In this document: piece by piece, positions 1 through 12,049 of the stretch | Numbering within the stretch: the first letter of the stretch is position 1 | How the letters are laid out: each line of letters opens with the position of its first letter | Origin: Caecitellus pseudoparvulus | Lineage: Eukaryota; Bigyra: Bicosoecida | Assembly: GCA_965644315.1 (NCBI GenBank) | Contig: CBFFRQ010000035.1 | Coordinates: 49,277 to 113,276, forward strand | Direction: 5' to 3' | DNA length: 64,000 nucleotides | Position numbers and translations under genes: made by a program | Notes under the pieces: model-generated | Seen by the model: the letters and a program-made list of their open reading frames with translations, nothing else | Told to the model about the DNA's origin: nothing | The model's database searches: none

Positions 1-2267
1 CGTCTGCGGCCTGCGAGCTGGAGCAGTTTCTGGGACAGGTTCGGCGAGAGTGCTCAACACGCAGCGGGGTAGGGTTAGGGGCCTTCTTGCTGACGCTGCT
101 GACACAGCCGGCACTGGCCGGCCTGCCCCTGGAAGTGCAACCGCCCACAAGTCACGCCAGTGCCCAAGCGCTGACCATGCCTGCAGACCCTCTGACGCTG
201 AGTCTGCCACGTCAAGCGCTGCAGGCTTGTCTGACCCTGGCGCCGCACCTGCAGCAGCCTTGCCCGCTGGTCCTGCAGCGGCTCACACGGCTTGTTGCCC
301 TGCCTGTCATCCGCAAGGCGTGGAAGGACCACCACCGCTTCGAGATCAGCAACACCCCACACGCCGAGCTGTGGCGCCTGCAGCCGGTGCTCATGCTGGT
401 TGACGGCCTTGCAAGCTGCGCATCACGCTTGCGCTCGGCCCAGCGCAAGCCGGAGACGCTGCATGCGAATTTGACGGGCATTGCCAAAGGCCTGCTGCTG
501 TGCGTGGGGGACGAGGAGTGCAACGGACCCGGAGCGGGCCTCGTGTTGGGGAACGTTTCTGCCGAGCTTCGAACAGGACACCCCCCCAACCTCCGCCTGT
601 GCCCCCACCACTTCCAGCGTTTCCTCGCACTGCGACTGGCCGCGCACGCAGCACAGGGCGATGTGGCCAAGGCTCTGTTGGCCGCCTGTGAGTGGCTGGC
701 ACAGGCGGGGGGGTTGCTGGGGGAGCAGAGTGTGCCGGGGGGCGGCGACAGCCACGCCAGGCACCGGCAGGCACTGACGGGCCCATTCGGCATGCCAGTG
801 CATGGACCACTGTGGCCGTCCCCCAAGCCCTTCCCTTGCCCGCTTACCATGCACCACCCAGTGCTCCCTCGCACGGACGTGCCGGCCGAGGTGAGCCGCC
901 TGTTGCTGCGGCGTTTTCTGCACCCCTGCGTCGTGACGGAGGCACACAGCAGCAGCCTCACACCCCTGGCAGACCCAAGCACCCACATGGAGGCGCTGGC
1001 ATCCATAACACGCTTGACGGGGTGGGATTGGGGCGAGGCCATGGGTTGCCTGGAACGCGCTGCGCCGGAACCGCACGACGACGACTGTGACGAGCCGCGG
1101 CACCCGCCCAAGGCGGATGCCAGTTTTCTGGGGCTGTGGGTGGACCCACACCTGGGCGCTCTGGGTGAAGTGATGTGGCCACTGCTTCAAGCAGCGCCTC
1201 CGCCGCCCGCGCACAAGTACAGCAGCCTGCCTGCTCTGGGGGCGGCGTCGCCCAAAGCCCTGCCCCGGATCGTGCAAGCGACCATTCCTGAGCGCCTTGC
1301 CGCGGCACTGCAGTTGCTCTTCACAGAGCAGGGACCCCGTGGTGCCAGCAGTGTGTACTGCTTCGTCGCGCGGTGTCTGGCTGAGGTCGGCGGTTTCACC
1401 AAGGCCCACTCTGGCGGCGTTGCATGGGCGGCCAAGTTAGACCAGCTCCTGCGCGGGGACTTTGAAGGGGCCGGGCCCTTCCCTGCGAACGTCGTGGAGC
1501 AGACGATGCAGAAACTGCACGCATTGCAGCGCGGCCTGCAGCACCTGCTCAAGACACACCCAGACTTGCTTGTTCGTGGTGCCGCCGCCACCCTTCCTGG
1601 CCCGCAGGCGCCCCCCCCCGACTGTCCCAAGGACGCCCCAGGCGCACGCAGCGCCAAGTGCAGTGTCTTTGACGCGCAAACGTTTGGATTGCATGGTATA
1701 GTCATGCAGCTGGCCCTGGTGCCCTCACGTTTGCACTTGCCTGAGGGCCGAGACCCGATTGATATCCCGCCTGCCGTGCACTCAGTGAAGTGGACCACCC
1801 TGCACCCATCGTACCACGACGCTCAGGCCGTGCTAGGGCTGACCAGCCCCGGTGATGAGCCGTCCAGTGGACCAGTTTGCAGCTCCTCCATCTCCACACC
1901 CGTTGCGCACGAGTTGCAGCGCCTTGTGCCACAGGCCCAGTGCGCGTGGGGCGGCGGGGGCCTGCCCAGCCTGGGTCACACGCCAGAGTGGCGGGCTGCG
2001 TGGCTGGCTGCGACGCGAAAGGCAGCAGTTGCGACGGAGCACAGCGTGCATGAAGGCCTCTTGCCTGTGGCATACACAGGCTTGCAGTGGCTGGAGAGCT
2101 GTGGCCTGCAGTGCCCAACTCCGCTGCGAACCGCCTTGGCAACTGAGGACGAACGCACTTCGGTGGTTGCAGGCGAGGAGCCTGGCGACAAGCGGGCTTG
2201 GTCGCGGCATCTCGCCTGGCTCGTCCGTCGACGGGCGGTGTTGCTGTGTGCGGCGGCGCAAGGCTAG
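1..2267 (+). CDS. 3' part of a large protein of unknown function
   Basis: The reading frame is open from the first bases of the window to a TAG at 2265-2267, so the gene is cut by the window edge and only its last ~755 residues are visible. I see no domain that I recognise. The sequence is rich in Leu, Ala and Pro, with helical stretches (for example FLALRLAAHAAQGDVAKALL) that could form an alpha-solenoid, plus Pro-rich linkers. No membrane segment or catalytic motif is evident. It converges on the AIF-like gene with only 23 bases between stop codons, and that gap carries a TGCATTG element. The frame is judged real because of its length and because its neighbour ends exactly after it. Function is unknown. 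Confidence 0.65.
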   Translation, partial: SAACELEQFLGQVRRECSTRSGVGLGAFLLTLLTQPALAGLPLEVQPPTSHASAQALTMPADPLTLSLPRQALQACLTLAPHLQQPCPLVLQRLTRLVALPVIRKAWKDHHRFEISNTPHAELWRLQPVLMLVDGLASCASRLRSAQRKPETLHANLTGIAKGLLLCVGDEECNGPGAGLVLGNVSAELRTGHPPNLRLCPHHFQRFLALRLAAHAAQGDVAKALLAACEWLAQAGGLLGEQSVPGGGDSHARHRQALTGPFGMPVHGPLWPSPKPFPCPLTMHHPVLPRTDVPAEVSRLLLRRFLHPCVVTEAHSSSLTPLADPSTHMEALASITRLTGWDWGEAMGCLERAAPEPHDDDCDEPRHPPKADASFLGLWVDPHLGALGEVMWPLLQAAPPPPAHKYSSLPALGAASPKALPRIVQATIPERLAAALQLLFTEQGPRGASSVYCFVARCLAEVGGFTKAHSGGVAWAAKLDQLLRGDFEGAGPFPANVVEQTMQKLHALQRGLQHLLKTHPDLLVRGAAATLPGPQAPPPDCPKDAPGARSAKCSVFDAQTFGLHGIVMQLALVPSRLHLPEGRDPIDIPPAVHSVKWTTLHPSYHDAQAVLGLTSPGDEPSSGPVCSSSISTPVAHELQRLVPQAQCAWGGGGLPSLGHTPEWRAAWLAATRKAAVATEHSVHEGLLPVAYTGLQWLESCGLQCPTPLRTALATEDERTSVVAGEEPGDKRAWSRHLAWLVRRRAVLLCAAAQG

Positions 2268-2290
2268 GGCAGCCGCGGGGCGTGCATTGC

Positions 2291-4381
2291 TCAGTCGCCC
2301 CCTGCTCGGGCACTGATGGCTTTGAGGGCCTCGACGGGGTCGAAGGAGGCCGCGGAGCGCACCTCCTCGGGGCTGGGCATGGCGCCGGCGCGGAACAGCT
2401 CGAGGCAGGCGACCGCCTTGGGATCATCGTTCACCGTCACGACGCCAGTGATGTGGTCATCAGTGACGTAATACGCCGTGAAGACGGGCTTGCCGCCCAG
2501 CTGCGCGTCGGGCGTGCCGTGCCAGATGGTGTCCGTAATACGCCGGGCGTGCCCCGCGTACCGCACCGACATGCCGAAGAGGCCTGTCCAGAAGAACGGC
2601 ACGACGTCGTATGCGACGCGCTTGCCCAGCATGTTGCGTGCAGCGATGCGGCCGTGGTCCATGGCCACGTCGTAGTGCTCAATGCGCAGGGAAGCCGTCT
2701 CGGGGCCCTTGGAGTGGGCGAAGGGGAAGTGCGCGACGTCCCCTGCCACGTAGATGTCGCCGCTGGCGTGGGCTGAGAGGAATTCATCGCAGATGACGCC
2801 GCCGCCCTGACGAGGCTCGGCCGTGGTGATGCCCTCGGCGCCCTCCAACCAGGCGGTTGCCGGGATGATGCCAGCGCCGATGATGACGATGTCCGCGGGC
2901 AGGACGGTGCCGGACCGCAGCTCCAGCTCCGCGACGGCCGACTCGTCTTCCTCCGCAGCGACAAACTCAGTGACGGTGTCCTGCATGTGGAAGGCGACGC
3001 CCTCCTTCTCTGCCCGCTGCCGGACGATGGAGCCCACCTGCTTGCCCAGCACGCGCTCGAAGGGCTCCTCCTCCATGCCCACCACGGTGACACTGCCCAC
3101 GGCAGGGGGGGCTGCGCCACGAGACTTGGTGCGTTTGATGAAAAAAGCAGCCGCCTCCATGCCGATGAAGGAGCTGCCCACCACGACGATGTTCTTCTTG
3201 GGCGCGCCCATGGCCAGGGCGGCTGTGATGCTGCGGACATCGGCGGCATCCCGCAGCACGAAGACACCCCGCAGGTCTGCGCCAGGCAGCTTGAAGGACT
3301 CCGAGCCGGCGAAGGTGCGCGCATTACCGCCGGTGGCGATGAGCAGCTTGTCAAAGGCGAGCTCCTGGGCGGCGCCGTCGGCAGTGGTGATGTTCAAGGA
3401 GCGCTGGGCGGTGTCCAGGCTCACCGCCTCAGTGGACAGCAGCACGTTCACCTCCAGCTCACCGTACCGGGCGGCCTTCAGCAGCACGGGCGCCTCCTCC
3501 TGCTCCTTGGGGGTGAAGGTCTTGCTCAGGGCGGTGCGGTCGTAGGGCAGGTCGGCCTCCTTGGTCACCAGCGTCACGCGGCCCTGGAAACCCTCAGCGC
3601 GCAGTGTCTCCGCCGCCACTGCACCAGCAGGCCCGCCGCCGACGATGATGAAGTGCCGGCCGTCCTCAGCGGCACGGTGGGCAGTGTCCTGTGTGCGCTT
3701 GAGGGGCACGGCAGGCTTGCCGGCAGCGTCCCGAGGCAGGTCCACGTGCACGCGGCCGTTGGAGACGGTGGTGGGGAAGGAGTGCATAGCCTCGCACACG
3801 GGCCCGTCCTCGATGTCGCCGGTGGAGACGTTGAAGCGAGCTGCGTGCCAGGGGCACACGACACAGTCGCCGGCCAGGACACCCTTGGCCATGGAGGCGC
3901 CCTTGTGGCTGTGCGGGGCAAGGGGGGGCAGGGAGCGTGGGGTGATTGCGCGGTCGTTGATGGGGCGCAACGCTAGCGAAACGCACGGACACTTGGCTGA
4001 CAGGGCCTTGAACTCGCCCTTGTCGGTCTGAACAAAGGGATGGCGGGGCGGAAGTGGTGCACCGTGCGCAGGAGTGCCCTGCTGCACCACTCACGTGCAC
4101 GACGAGGATCTTTGCCTTGCTGTCTGGGACGGAAACCTCCTTCATGGAGCCTCGCGGAATAGCGGACACTGCCGCGACATCAACCAGGCTGTTGGCCGAG
4201 AACATGAACTGCGACAGGGGCGGACAGTGAGACGTCTTGCATGCAGGTGTCGCAGCACTCCCTGGCACGGTGTGGCTTGGGCAGCACGCACCTGGAAAAC
4301 GCCAGCGGCCACGACGACCACTGCCACAACGGCTGCCACGAGGAAGGCATGCTCCTCGAGCAGAGCGAGGATGTCTTCCAT
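2291..4381 (-). CDS. Membrane-anchored Rieske/AIF-like FAD oxidoreductase
   Basis: Four exons (4381-4292, 4208-4095, 4027-3987, 3908-2291) join to 620 codons. Exon 1 encodes an N-terminal membrane anchor (AFLVAAVVAVVVVAAGVF). A Rieske [2Fe-2S] domain follows, with box 1 CPHKGA and box 2 CPWHAARF. Box 1 is itself split by the 78-nt third intron, and restoring it supports the splice. The body is a class-I pyridine nucleotide-disulfide reductase fold: FAD motif IIVGGGPAGAVAA near residue 150, NAD(P)H motif VVVGSSFIGMEAAAFF, and the second FAD motif YVAGDVAHFP. This domain order is that of AIFM3/AIFL proteins and of Rieske-linked ferredoxin reductases. Substrate and electron partner are not known. 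Confidence in the class is high and in a cell-death role low. Confidence 0.9.
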
Positions 4382-4606
4382 GGTGGGTGGGTGGGGCTGG
4401 GATGGCACGCACACTATGCACCAAGGCTCGGGGAGGGAGCCGAAGCACGTGCTGGTTGGGGGAGGATCGTGGATTTGTCGCAGGCATCGCAAAGGGAGCC
4501 GTGTCCGCTCGACCGGGCGCACCCCTGCCCACGCACCACAAGGTCAGCCACGAGCAGACACGCCTGTCAAGCCCGCACAATCACGAAATTGAATCCTTCG
4601 CCTTGG

Positions 4607-5986
4607 TCATTGAATTTCACAGCCCCGACCTCCTTGCGCCCTCACTCCGCTCCAGATGCCAGCCCATGCGCTTGCCCGCTTCTCACTGACCGGCACAGCT
4701 TCCCAGTGCACATCAACCATGAGGAGTGCACGGCTCGTGCAGACGACCATGAGGCGGGCATACTCTTTCTGAAAGTCAGGGGCGCCAAGAGCAAGGTCGC
4801 CGCCGCCCTCCAGACCCGCTTCCTTGTCCAACCCTGCGCTCATCTCTCTCCCAGGTGGCTTGAGATACAGCAGTGTGGAGCGATTAATGACTTTTCTCAA
4901 GTTGAATGGCGTCCACTTCAGCCACTCGATTACCTCTGGCAGACTCACCAGGCTTGTGAGCATGCTGTCCGGCTCCAGAGCAGTCCTCCGCGGAGGAGTC
5001 GAAGGCAAGCTGACACGATACGTTGAGCTGACCACAAACTCCCTCCTGGACTGTGCCCACAGCACATGCAGGAGCACTCGTGATGGCCGGAGCTCGTACT
5101 TGCTCCGCTGGTGCACGACCCAGTTCAGTGGCAGCCGGTGCAGCAACAATGCAGATCTTAAAGCGAGCACCTCGGCGAGGTGGGCAGGCTTCAGGCCCTC
5201 TTTCGCCGCCTTCATGAGGACATCAAAGCATAGTATGCCAGATTTGTCCGAGTGTTGCACCACACCATCTGCAATGCACTCCACCGCGCCTTGCCTCCAC
5301 ACAGGCCGGGGCAGTGGCCAAGCGCAGACGAGATCCAGATCTACAACCCTATCAAGGATGACTTTTTCGTGGTCTTCCGCCAGCTGAACTCCACCCCACG
5401 TGCTGTCAGGGCACTCTTCACACAGGCACTCGCTAGCCCGTGTCATGACGTCGTTCAGAAGGTCCACCGCGACCATCTGGAATTTCTTCAGCACTACGCA
5501 TTTCTGAACGCTTCCTCTCACGCCGAATGCAAAGGCCATGTGTTCGATGTCCTCCCCCAGCTGCACAACTGCTCGGCAGCAAGCCAAGGCCAGCTGGACA
5601 TGCGTCACCGCTGCGTGGCAGTGTGGGACGAGGAGGCTCCCTGTGGCGTCAGCGGCTACGCCCAGAAGTTTGGCTTGCAGCGCAGCTGCCGCGCCCTGCT
5701 CGGGGAGAATGACTGACGCGCTCCCCGTGTTTGAAGAGTGCAGTGGTGCATCCAGCACACACACTGTTTCAGGAAGTGCGTACAGAAGGTCGCGAAGCAC
5801 ACGACCCGGCAGCTCCTTGGCTCGGATTTCGCCCAGCAAGCTCTCAAACTGGGCTCGCCAGCTGCACGGGACGTGCACGGGCGCCTGAACGCCCTCCAGA
5901 GGAGTGTCTTCGGACGTTGTCGAGGGATTCTTGTACTCTTGGAGGAAGGGGTGTGACTCCTTCTTGTCTGTGCACTCGGCGGCCAT
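4607..5986 (-). CDS. Hypothetical protein, single exon, 459 aa
   Basis: A continuous frame runs from ATG at 5986 (MAAECTDKKESHPF) to a stop at 4607. I chose this ATG over the upstream in-frame one because a GGAATTTG element of the kind found at other starts lies 23-34 bases upstream (6009-6020). The protein is mixed alpha/beta in character, with a moderately hydrophobic middle (HVQLALACCRAVVQLGEDIEH) but no clear membrane segment, signal peptide or motif. Its composition is less extreme than that of the low-complexity neighbours, which favours a folded protein. I do not recognise a family. The gene ends 225 bases upstream of the AIF-like gene and reads in the same direction. Confidence 0.55.
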   Translation of the reverse strand: MAAECTDKKESHPFLQEYKNPSTTSEDTPLEGVQAPVHVPCSWRAQFESLLGEIRAKELPGRVLRDLLYALPETVCVLDAPLHSSNTGSASVILPEQGAAAALQAKLLGVAADATGSLLVPHCHAAVTHVQLALACCRAVVQLGEDIEHMAFAFGVRGSVQKCVVLKKFQMVAVDLLNDVMTRASECLCEECPDSTWGGVQLAEDHEKVILDRVVDLDLVCAWPLPRPVWRQGAVECIADGVVQHSDKSGILCFDVLMKAAKEGLKPAHLAEVLALRSALLLHRLPLNWVVHQRSKYELRPSRVLLHVLWAQSRREFVVSSTYRVSLPSTPPRRTALEPDSMLTSLVSLPEVIEWLKWTPFNLRKVINRSTLLYLKPPGREMSAGLDKEAGLEGGGDLALGAPDFQKEYARLMVVCTSRALLMVDVHWEAVPVSEKRASAWAGIWSGVRAQGGRGCEIQ

Positions 5987-6156
5987 TGCAGAGGCTGCGT
6001 TGCCAGGCCAAATTCCGCAGCGGCACCCGAAACGCGAGGCTGGCACAGAGCCTGGGCTGGACAGGCGGCCCTGACGAGTCCGTAGTGCATGTTTGGTGAG
6101 TGAAGCGTGTGGCATGCGTTTGGCATGTGGGCGGAGGTTTCTTTTGCGTGCTGTAG

Positions 6157-6650
6157 TCAAGGCTGCCAACCATCCAGTGGCTTGCAGTGACCCAGTGGAA
6201 GCACCTGGCAGGCGCGTCGCCCCCTGCTGCCACCTGGTACGGCAGGCGGACGACCAGCTTGTGCACCTGGGCGTCCCACATCTAAAGAGCTCCCCCGTTG
6301 TTCCCCGTCACCGGGTGGCTGCCGTCTGGCGTGAATGCCACGGCGAGGGCGAGGGCGCCGCGAGGTGCAGCTTGCCAGCGGTTGCCACAGCAGGGGAAGC
6401 ACACTCCCCCATCCGATGGGATGTCCGGTATCTCAGCGACAAAGTCGCGAAAGTAGCTTCCTGGACCCCCCCAAGATCCCTGGTTAGGCGTGCCAGGTGG
6501 TTTGTATCCGGACTGCAACAGCACTTCAAGAGCCACTGCACATTTCACTGCCCAACCACGCAGTGTCACAGCCTTGCCACCGCCATCTTCACACCTGAAG
6601 GACCTGCTGCTGCTGGGCCACCTGACCCAGTGTCTGTTCCTCAGCTCCCT
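6157..6650 (-). pseudogene. WD40-repeat remnant interrupted by an in-frame TAG
   Basis: On the minus strand one frame reads LALAVAFTPDGSHPVTGN, NGGAL, then TAG (6284-6282), then MWDAQVHKLVVRLP. This is the shape of a WD40 blade: hydrophobic-xFxPDGxxxxTGxxxGxxxxWDxxxxKxxxxLP, with the stop at the position just before WD. A second blade-like stretch (CFHWVTASHWMVGSLDYS) follows at about 6150-6210. No intron with proper ends would remove the TAG. The surrounding frame has no good start, and the fragment covers at most two blades where a propeller needs about seven. It is most simply a decayed gene fragment. It could instead be a chance resemblance or an exon of an unrecognised gene. It lies just upstream of the GT34 gene on the opposite strand. 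Confidence 0.35.
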
Positions 6651-6721
6651 GCTTGCCCCCACCCTGCAGTTGGCTCGCCCTCTTCTGGCTTGGGCCACGG
6701 CCGGCGCCAGCCAAGGGCAGG

Positions 6722-7849
6722 ATGCTGCCCAGCACAGCAAGCTCAGGCCGAAAGGCCAGCTGTGGTGCATCTCCCTGTGTTCGGGCTTGTCGCGGGCTGC
6801 AGTGCTACCACACGCTGCTGTCGCCGTGGGTCGAAGTGGCGCAAGGGAAGCGCAGTCAAATTCCGCGCAGCACGCTGCTGCTCACAGCCGCCTGCGTTGC
6901 CCTGGTTGTGGCGGCGACGTATGCAGGAGCGTTCCTGTTCAGTGACGTCGTGTACTTTCAGCTGCACGAGGCGGTTGTGGCTGTGTCCTCTGTGCTGGGC
7001 ACTTCCTCCACCCGTGCCGCTCAGTGTGGGCAGTGGCCCAGCCACGGCTCTGAGGCTGCCGTCGGCGCCCTTGTGTCCAGCCCAGGAGCAGGCGCGCCCT
7101 CCGCCAAGCCGCGCATCGCCGTGCTAACGCTGTACTCGGGGCGGGCTTGGGAGTGGGCTGGCCGCCTCAGCGACGCCAACAAGGCTGCCTACTGTGCCAA
7201 GCACGGCTACACCTGCGTCAACGGCAATGATCTCGTAGACCCCTCCCGGCCCGCTGCCTGGTCCAAGCTGCTGGCAATCAAGCACTTCCTGCCTGACTTT
7301 GACTGGGTGTTCTACATGGACAGTGACACGTTCGTTATGAACGCCAGCGTGGGTTTGGAGGCGTTTCTGGACCGCCGGTATGACTTCATCGCCACCAACG
7401 ACGGCAACGGCTTCAACTCGGGCGTCATGCTGGTGCGCAATACGGCCTGGTCCCTGCAGTGGTTGCAGGATCTGTGGGACCAGGACCAGCTGGTGTCGGG
7501 CAAGGGCCTCCCGTTCCTGTACGAGCAGCGCGCGTTTCACGCGTTGCTGTCAGCTGACCCGGCCTCGGAGGCAGCCCACGTGAAGTACCTGCCGCCCTGC
7601 GCCTTCAACTCCCAACTGCGCAAGAGTCCCTGGGATGCGTCGCAGTACAATGACGGCGACTTTGTCCTGCATTTCGCGGGGTACCACGGCCTGACCAAGG
7701 AAGTCATGTTGTGTCGGTACGCTGGCGTGCTGCACACGACCTGGTGCCCCTTCCCACCTGAGCTGCTGGCAGACGTGCCGGGCCGAGTGGTGCCGTACTG
7801 CAGTGCTGCGTTTGGGGAGCACAGCCACTTGCTGGGCCCCCAGAGGTGA
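6722..7849 (+). CDS. GT34-family glycosyltransferase, type II membrane protein
   Basis: This single exon encodes about 375 aa from ATG 6722. A short cytosolic tail and a signal-anchor (STLLLTAACVALVVAATYAGAFLF, about residues 47-70) precede a stem and then the catalytic domain, as in Golgi type II transferases. The domain opens with KPRIAVLTLYSG, carries the metal-binding DxD as FYMDSDTFVMN, and ends with HFAGYHGLTKEVMLCRYA. These are hallmarks of the GMA12/MNN10 and xyloglucan xylosyltransferase superfamily (GT34), which transfers galactose, mannose or xylose from a nucleotide sugar. The acceptor cannot be inferred. The start is uncertain, because the frame is open further upstream without a better ATG. 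It converges on VPS37A with 34 bases between the stops. Confidence 0.88.
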   Translation: MLPSTASSGRKASCGASPCVRACRGLQCYHTLLSPWVEVAQGKRSQIPRSTLLLTAACVALVVAATYAGAFLFSDVVYFQLHEAVVAVSSVLGTSSTRAAQCGQWPSHGSEAAVGALVSSPGAGAPSAKPRIAVLTLYSGRAWEWAGRLSDANKAAYCAKHGYTCVNGNDLVDPSRPAAWSKLLAIKHFLPDFDWVFYMDSDTFVMNASVGLEAFLDRRYDFIATNDGNGFNSGVMLVRNTAWSLQWLQDLWDQDQLVSGKGLPFLYEQRAFHALLSADPASEAAHVKYLPPCAFNSQLRKSPWDASQYNDGDFVLHFAGYHGLTKEVMLCRYAGVLHTTWCPFPPELLADVPGRVVPYCSAAFGEHSHLLGPQR

Positions 7850-7883
7850 CGGCGAGTCTGGGAGTCAGCGTCGGCGTCATGGG

Positions 7884-9250
7884 TCACACCATCCCGTGGG
7901 ACGGTGACCCCTCCAGCGCCCCGCCGCCCACCATTTGCGCTGTCGCAGCCAAGCTGTGGTGCTTGCTGCGCTGGGCGATGTACGCGTCCAGAGCTGCCGT
8001 CAACCAGCGGGTACGGGCTGGCCCAGCGCCCAGTGCAGGCGCACCCTCGCCGCCCACGAATGCATCCTCCGCCTGCAGGCTGTCCGTGTCTGCCGCCTCC
8101 GCCGCCCCCTCCAGCTGGCTCTGCAGGGCAGTGGGGACGAAGCGCGCCTCAATGCTGCGCTTGCGCTCCTCCATGGCGCGGGCCGTGTCCTCCAGACGAG
8201 CCACCGCGGCGCGGCGTGCCTCGGCCTCCTCGCGTTTCTGGCGCAGGCCGTCCTCCTTGCCCGCGTTGGCGAGACAAGCGGCCAGGTTCTCCTGCTTCAG
8301 GCCCTTGAGCATGTCTCGGAACAGGCGCACGGTGTCCTGCCCGTTCACGAAGGCGGCCCGGGTGATGTCGTCTGCCTCCAGCACCATCAGCTCTGCCAGC
8401 TTCATGTGCTGCAGGGCGGGGAAGGAGGAGGGGATGGGGGGCATTTGGGTGTGCAGGGTGCCTGCTTCGTGCCCACTGCCGCCAGGGCGGTCACCCCCCG
8501 ACGCCGGCGGCGTGGCTGGTGCAGGGTCGGTGCGCGGCGCAGGGCTGTGTCCAGGCCAGCCGGCGGCTCCAGCGCCAGCACCAGCGCCGGCATGTGCGGC
8601 GGCGTAAGGAGGCATGGAGCCGCCTGGCATGCCATGCGGTGGCTGTCCAGGGATTGGCTGGGGCATGTGGTGGGGCTGGCTCGCCGGGTACCCGCTGCTG
8701 ACAGCTGGCTGCGCTGGTGGCAGCGGCTCGGCGGTGGGTGCCAAGTCCATGAAATGCCGCATGATGCCCAGAATCACGGGGCCCAGCGGCACCGTCGCAT
8801 TCCACTGCCTTAGGGCATCGCAGCCCACCACGACGTGGTTGACATCCAACCACGGGTGTCGCAGGCGGTGTCCTGGCAGCAGCAGCTGTGCAGGGGCGTG
8901 GGCAGCATGGCGTGGCGGGGTGGTGAGGAGCTTTCGCAGCAAGAGCCGCGCACCTGCAGCACAGGCGGTTCTTGGGGAAAGCGTGGGGGCAGAGTGCTGC
9001 AAAGGCAGGCGGAAGAGGGGGAGGTGGGGAGCATGTCGCTGGCCCGCAGCAGGCAGCCTTGCAACTCCTCACATCTGCACTGTGCAAACTTGGTCTGTGG
9101 CTCGCAGCTTGAGACCCAATGCGTACACATTGGGGCCGCGCTCAGCCAGGTACGTGTTGTCCCGCTTCACAGAAGCAATGTGCTGCGCCGCTCTGTGCAG
9201 GAAAGCGCCAACATCCAGTGTCTGGTTGAGCGCACAGGCGTTGGGCCGCT
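7884..9250 (-). CDS. VPS37A: VPS37A-like ESCRT-I subunit (UEV-like plus Mod(r) domain)
   Basis: Exons 9250-9073, 8996-8954 and 8885-7884 join in phase. The first two junctions recreate a UEV-type core: VQITLPPRFPQEPPVLQ followed by HPWLDVNHVVVGCDALRQW, which parallels the FPQEKPV region of animal VPS37A. A Pro/Gly-rich linker follows. A C-terminal helical Mod(r) domain (KLAELMVLEADDITRAAF through REEAEARRAAVARLEDTARA) assembles VPS37 with TSG101 and VPS28 in ESCRT-I for multivesicular-body sorting. The 5' end is unresolved. The exon at 9250 begins after a good acceptor in phase 1, so at least one upstream exon is missing. An ATG at 9297 would require an implausible 18-nt intron. Confidence 0.8.
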
Positions 9251-9561
9251 CTGCGCAGGGTGACTAACGTGAGCGGCCTCGCCCGGAATCCAAACATGGT
9301 GAGCCCGGGGTTGATGGCAGCAGGGCCGTTCAGCACAGGCTGGTGTGCAGGCGCTGTGGCCTTGACAGGCACTGCAGATATGTGTACAGACAGTGTGCGA
9401 GGCGTGGTGGTGTGGGGTCTGGTTGGTTTTGTGAGGAACCTTCTCCGCGCCTGCCACGTGAAACGCAAGGAAAACGTCGGGCACACGAGGGGTGTCTGCG
9501 TTGCTCACCACACGAGCTTCACCTCACACAAGTCAGCACCATTTCAAAACACACACGCCAA

Positions 9562-11932
<2,371 letters not shown>

Positions 11933-12049
11933 GCGTGCGTGCTGCGCTACGCTGCGTTGACCCCGCCGGCACAAAAACCACAATGCAAAGCGCGCAGCCA
12001 CAGCCCATTGCGAAGCGAAAGTGGGCAGAGCAGACCGCACACGTGCAAC

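Noticed and set aside
60-82. Telomere-like GGGTAGGGTTAGGGG string near the window start
   Set aside because: Only about two units, inside an open reading frame; another single GGGTTAGG at 20009 is also isolated. No array is present.
9250-9297. ATG at 9297 as start of VPS37A with an 18-nt intron
   Set aside because: Phases do not match and 18 nt is far below the other introns here, so the 5' end was left open.
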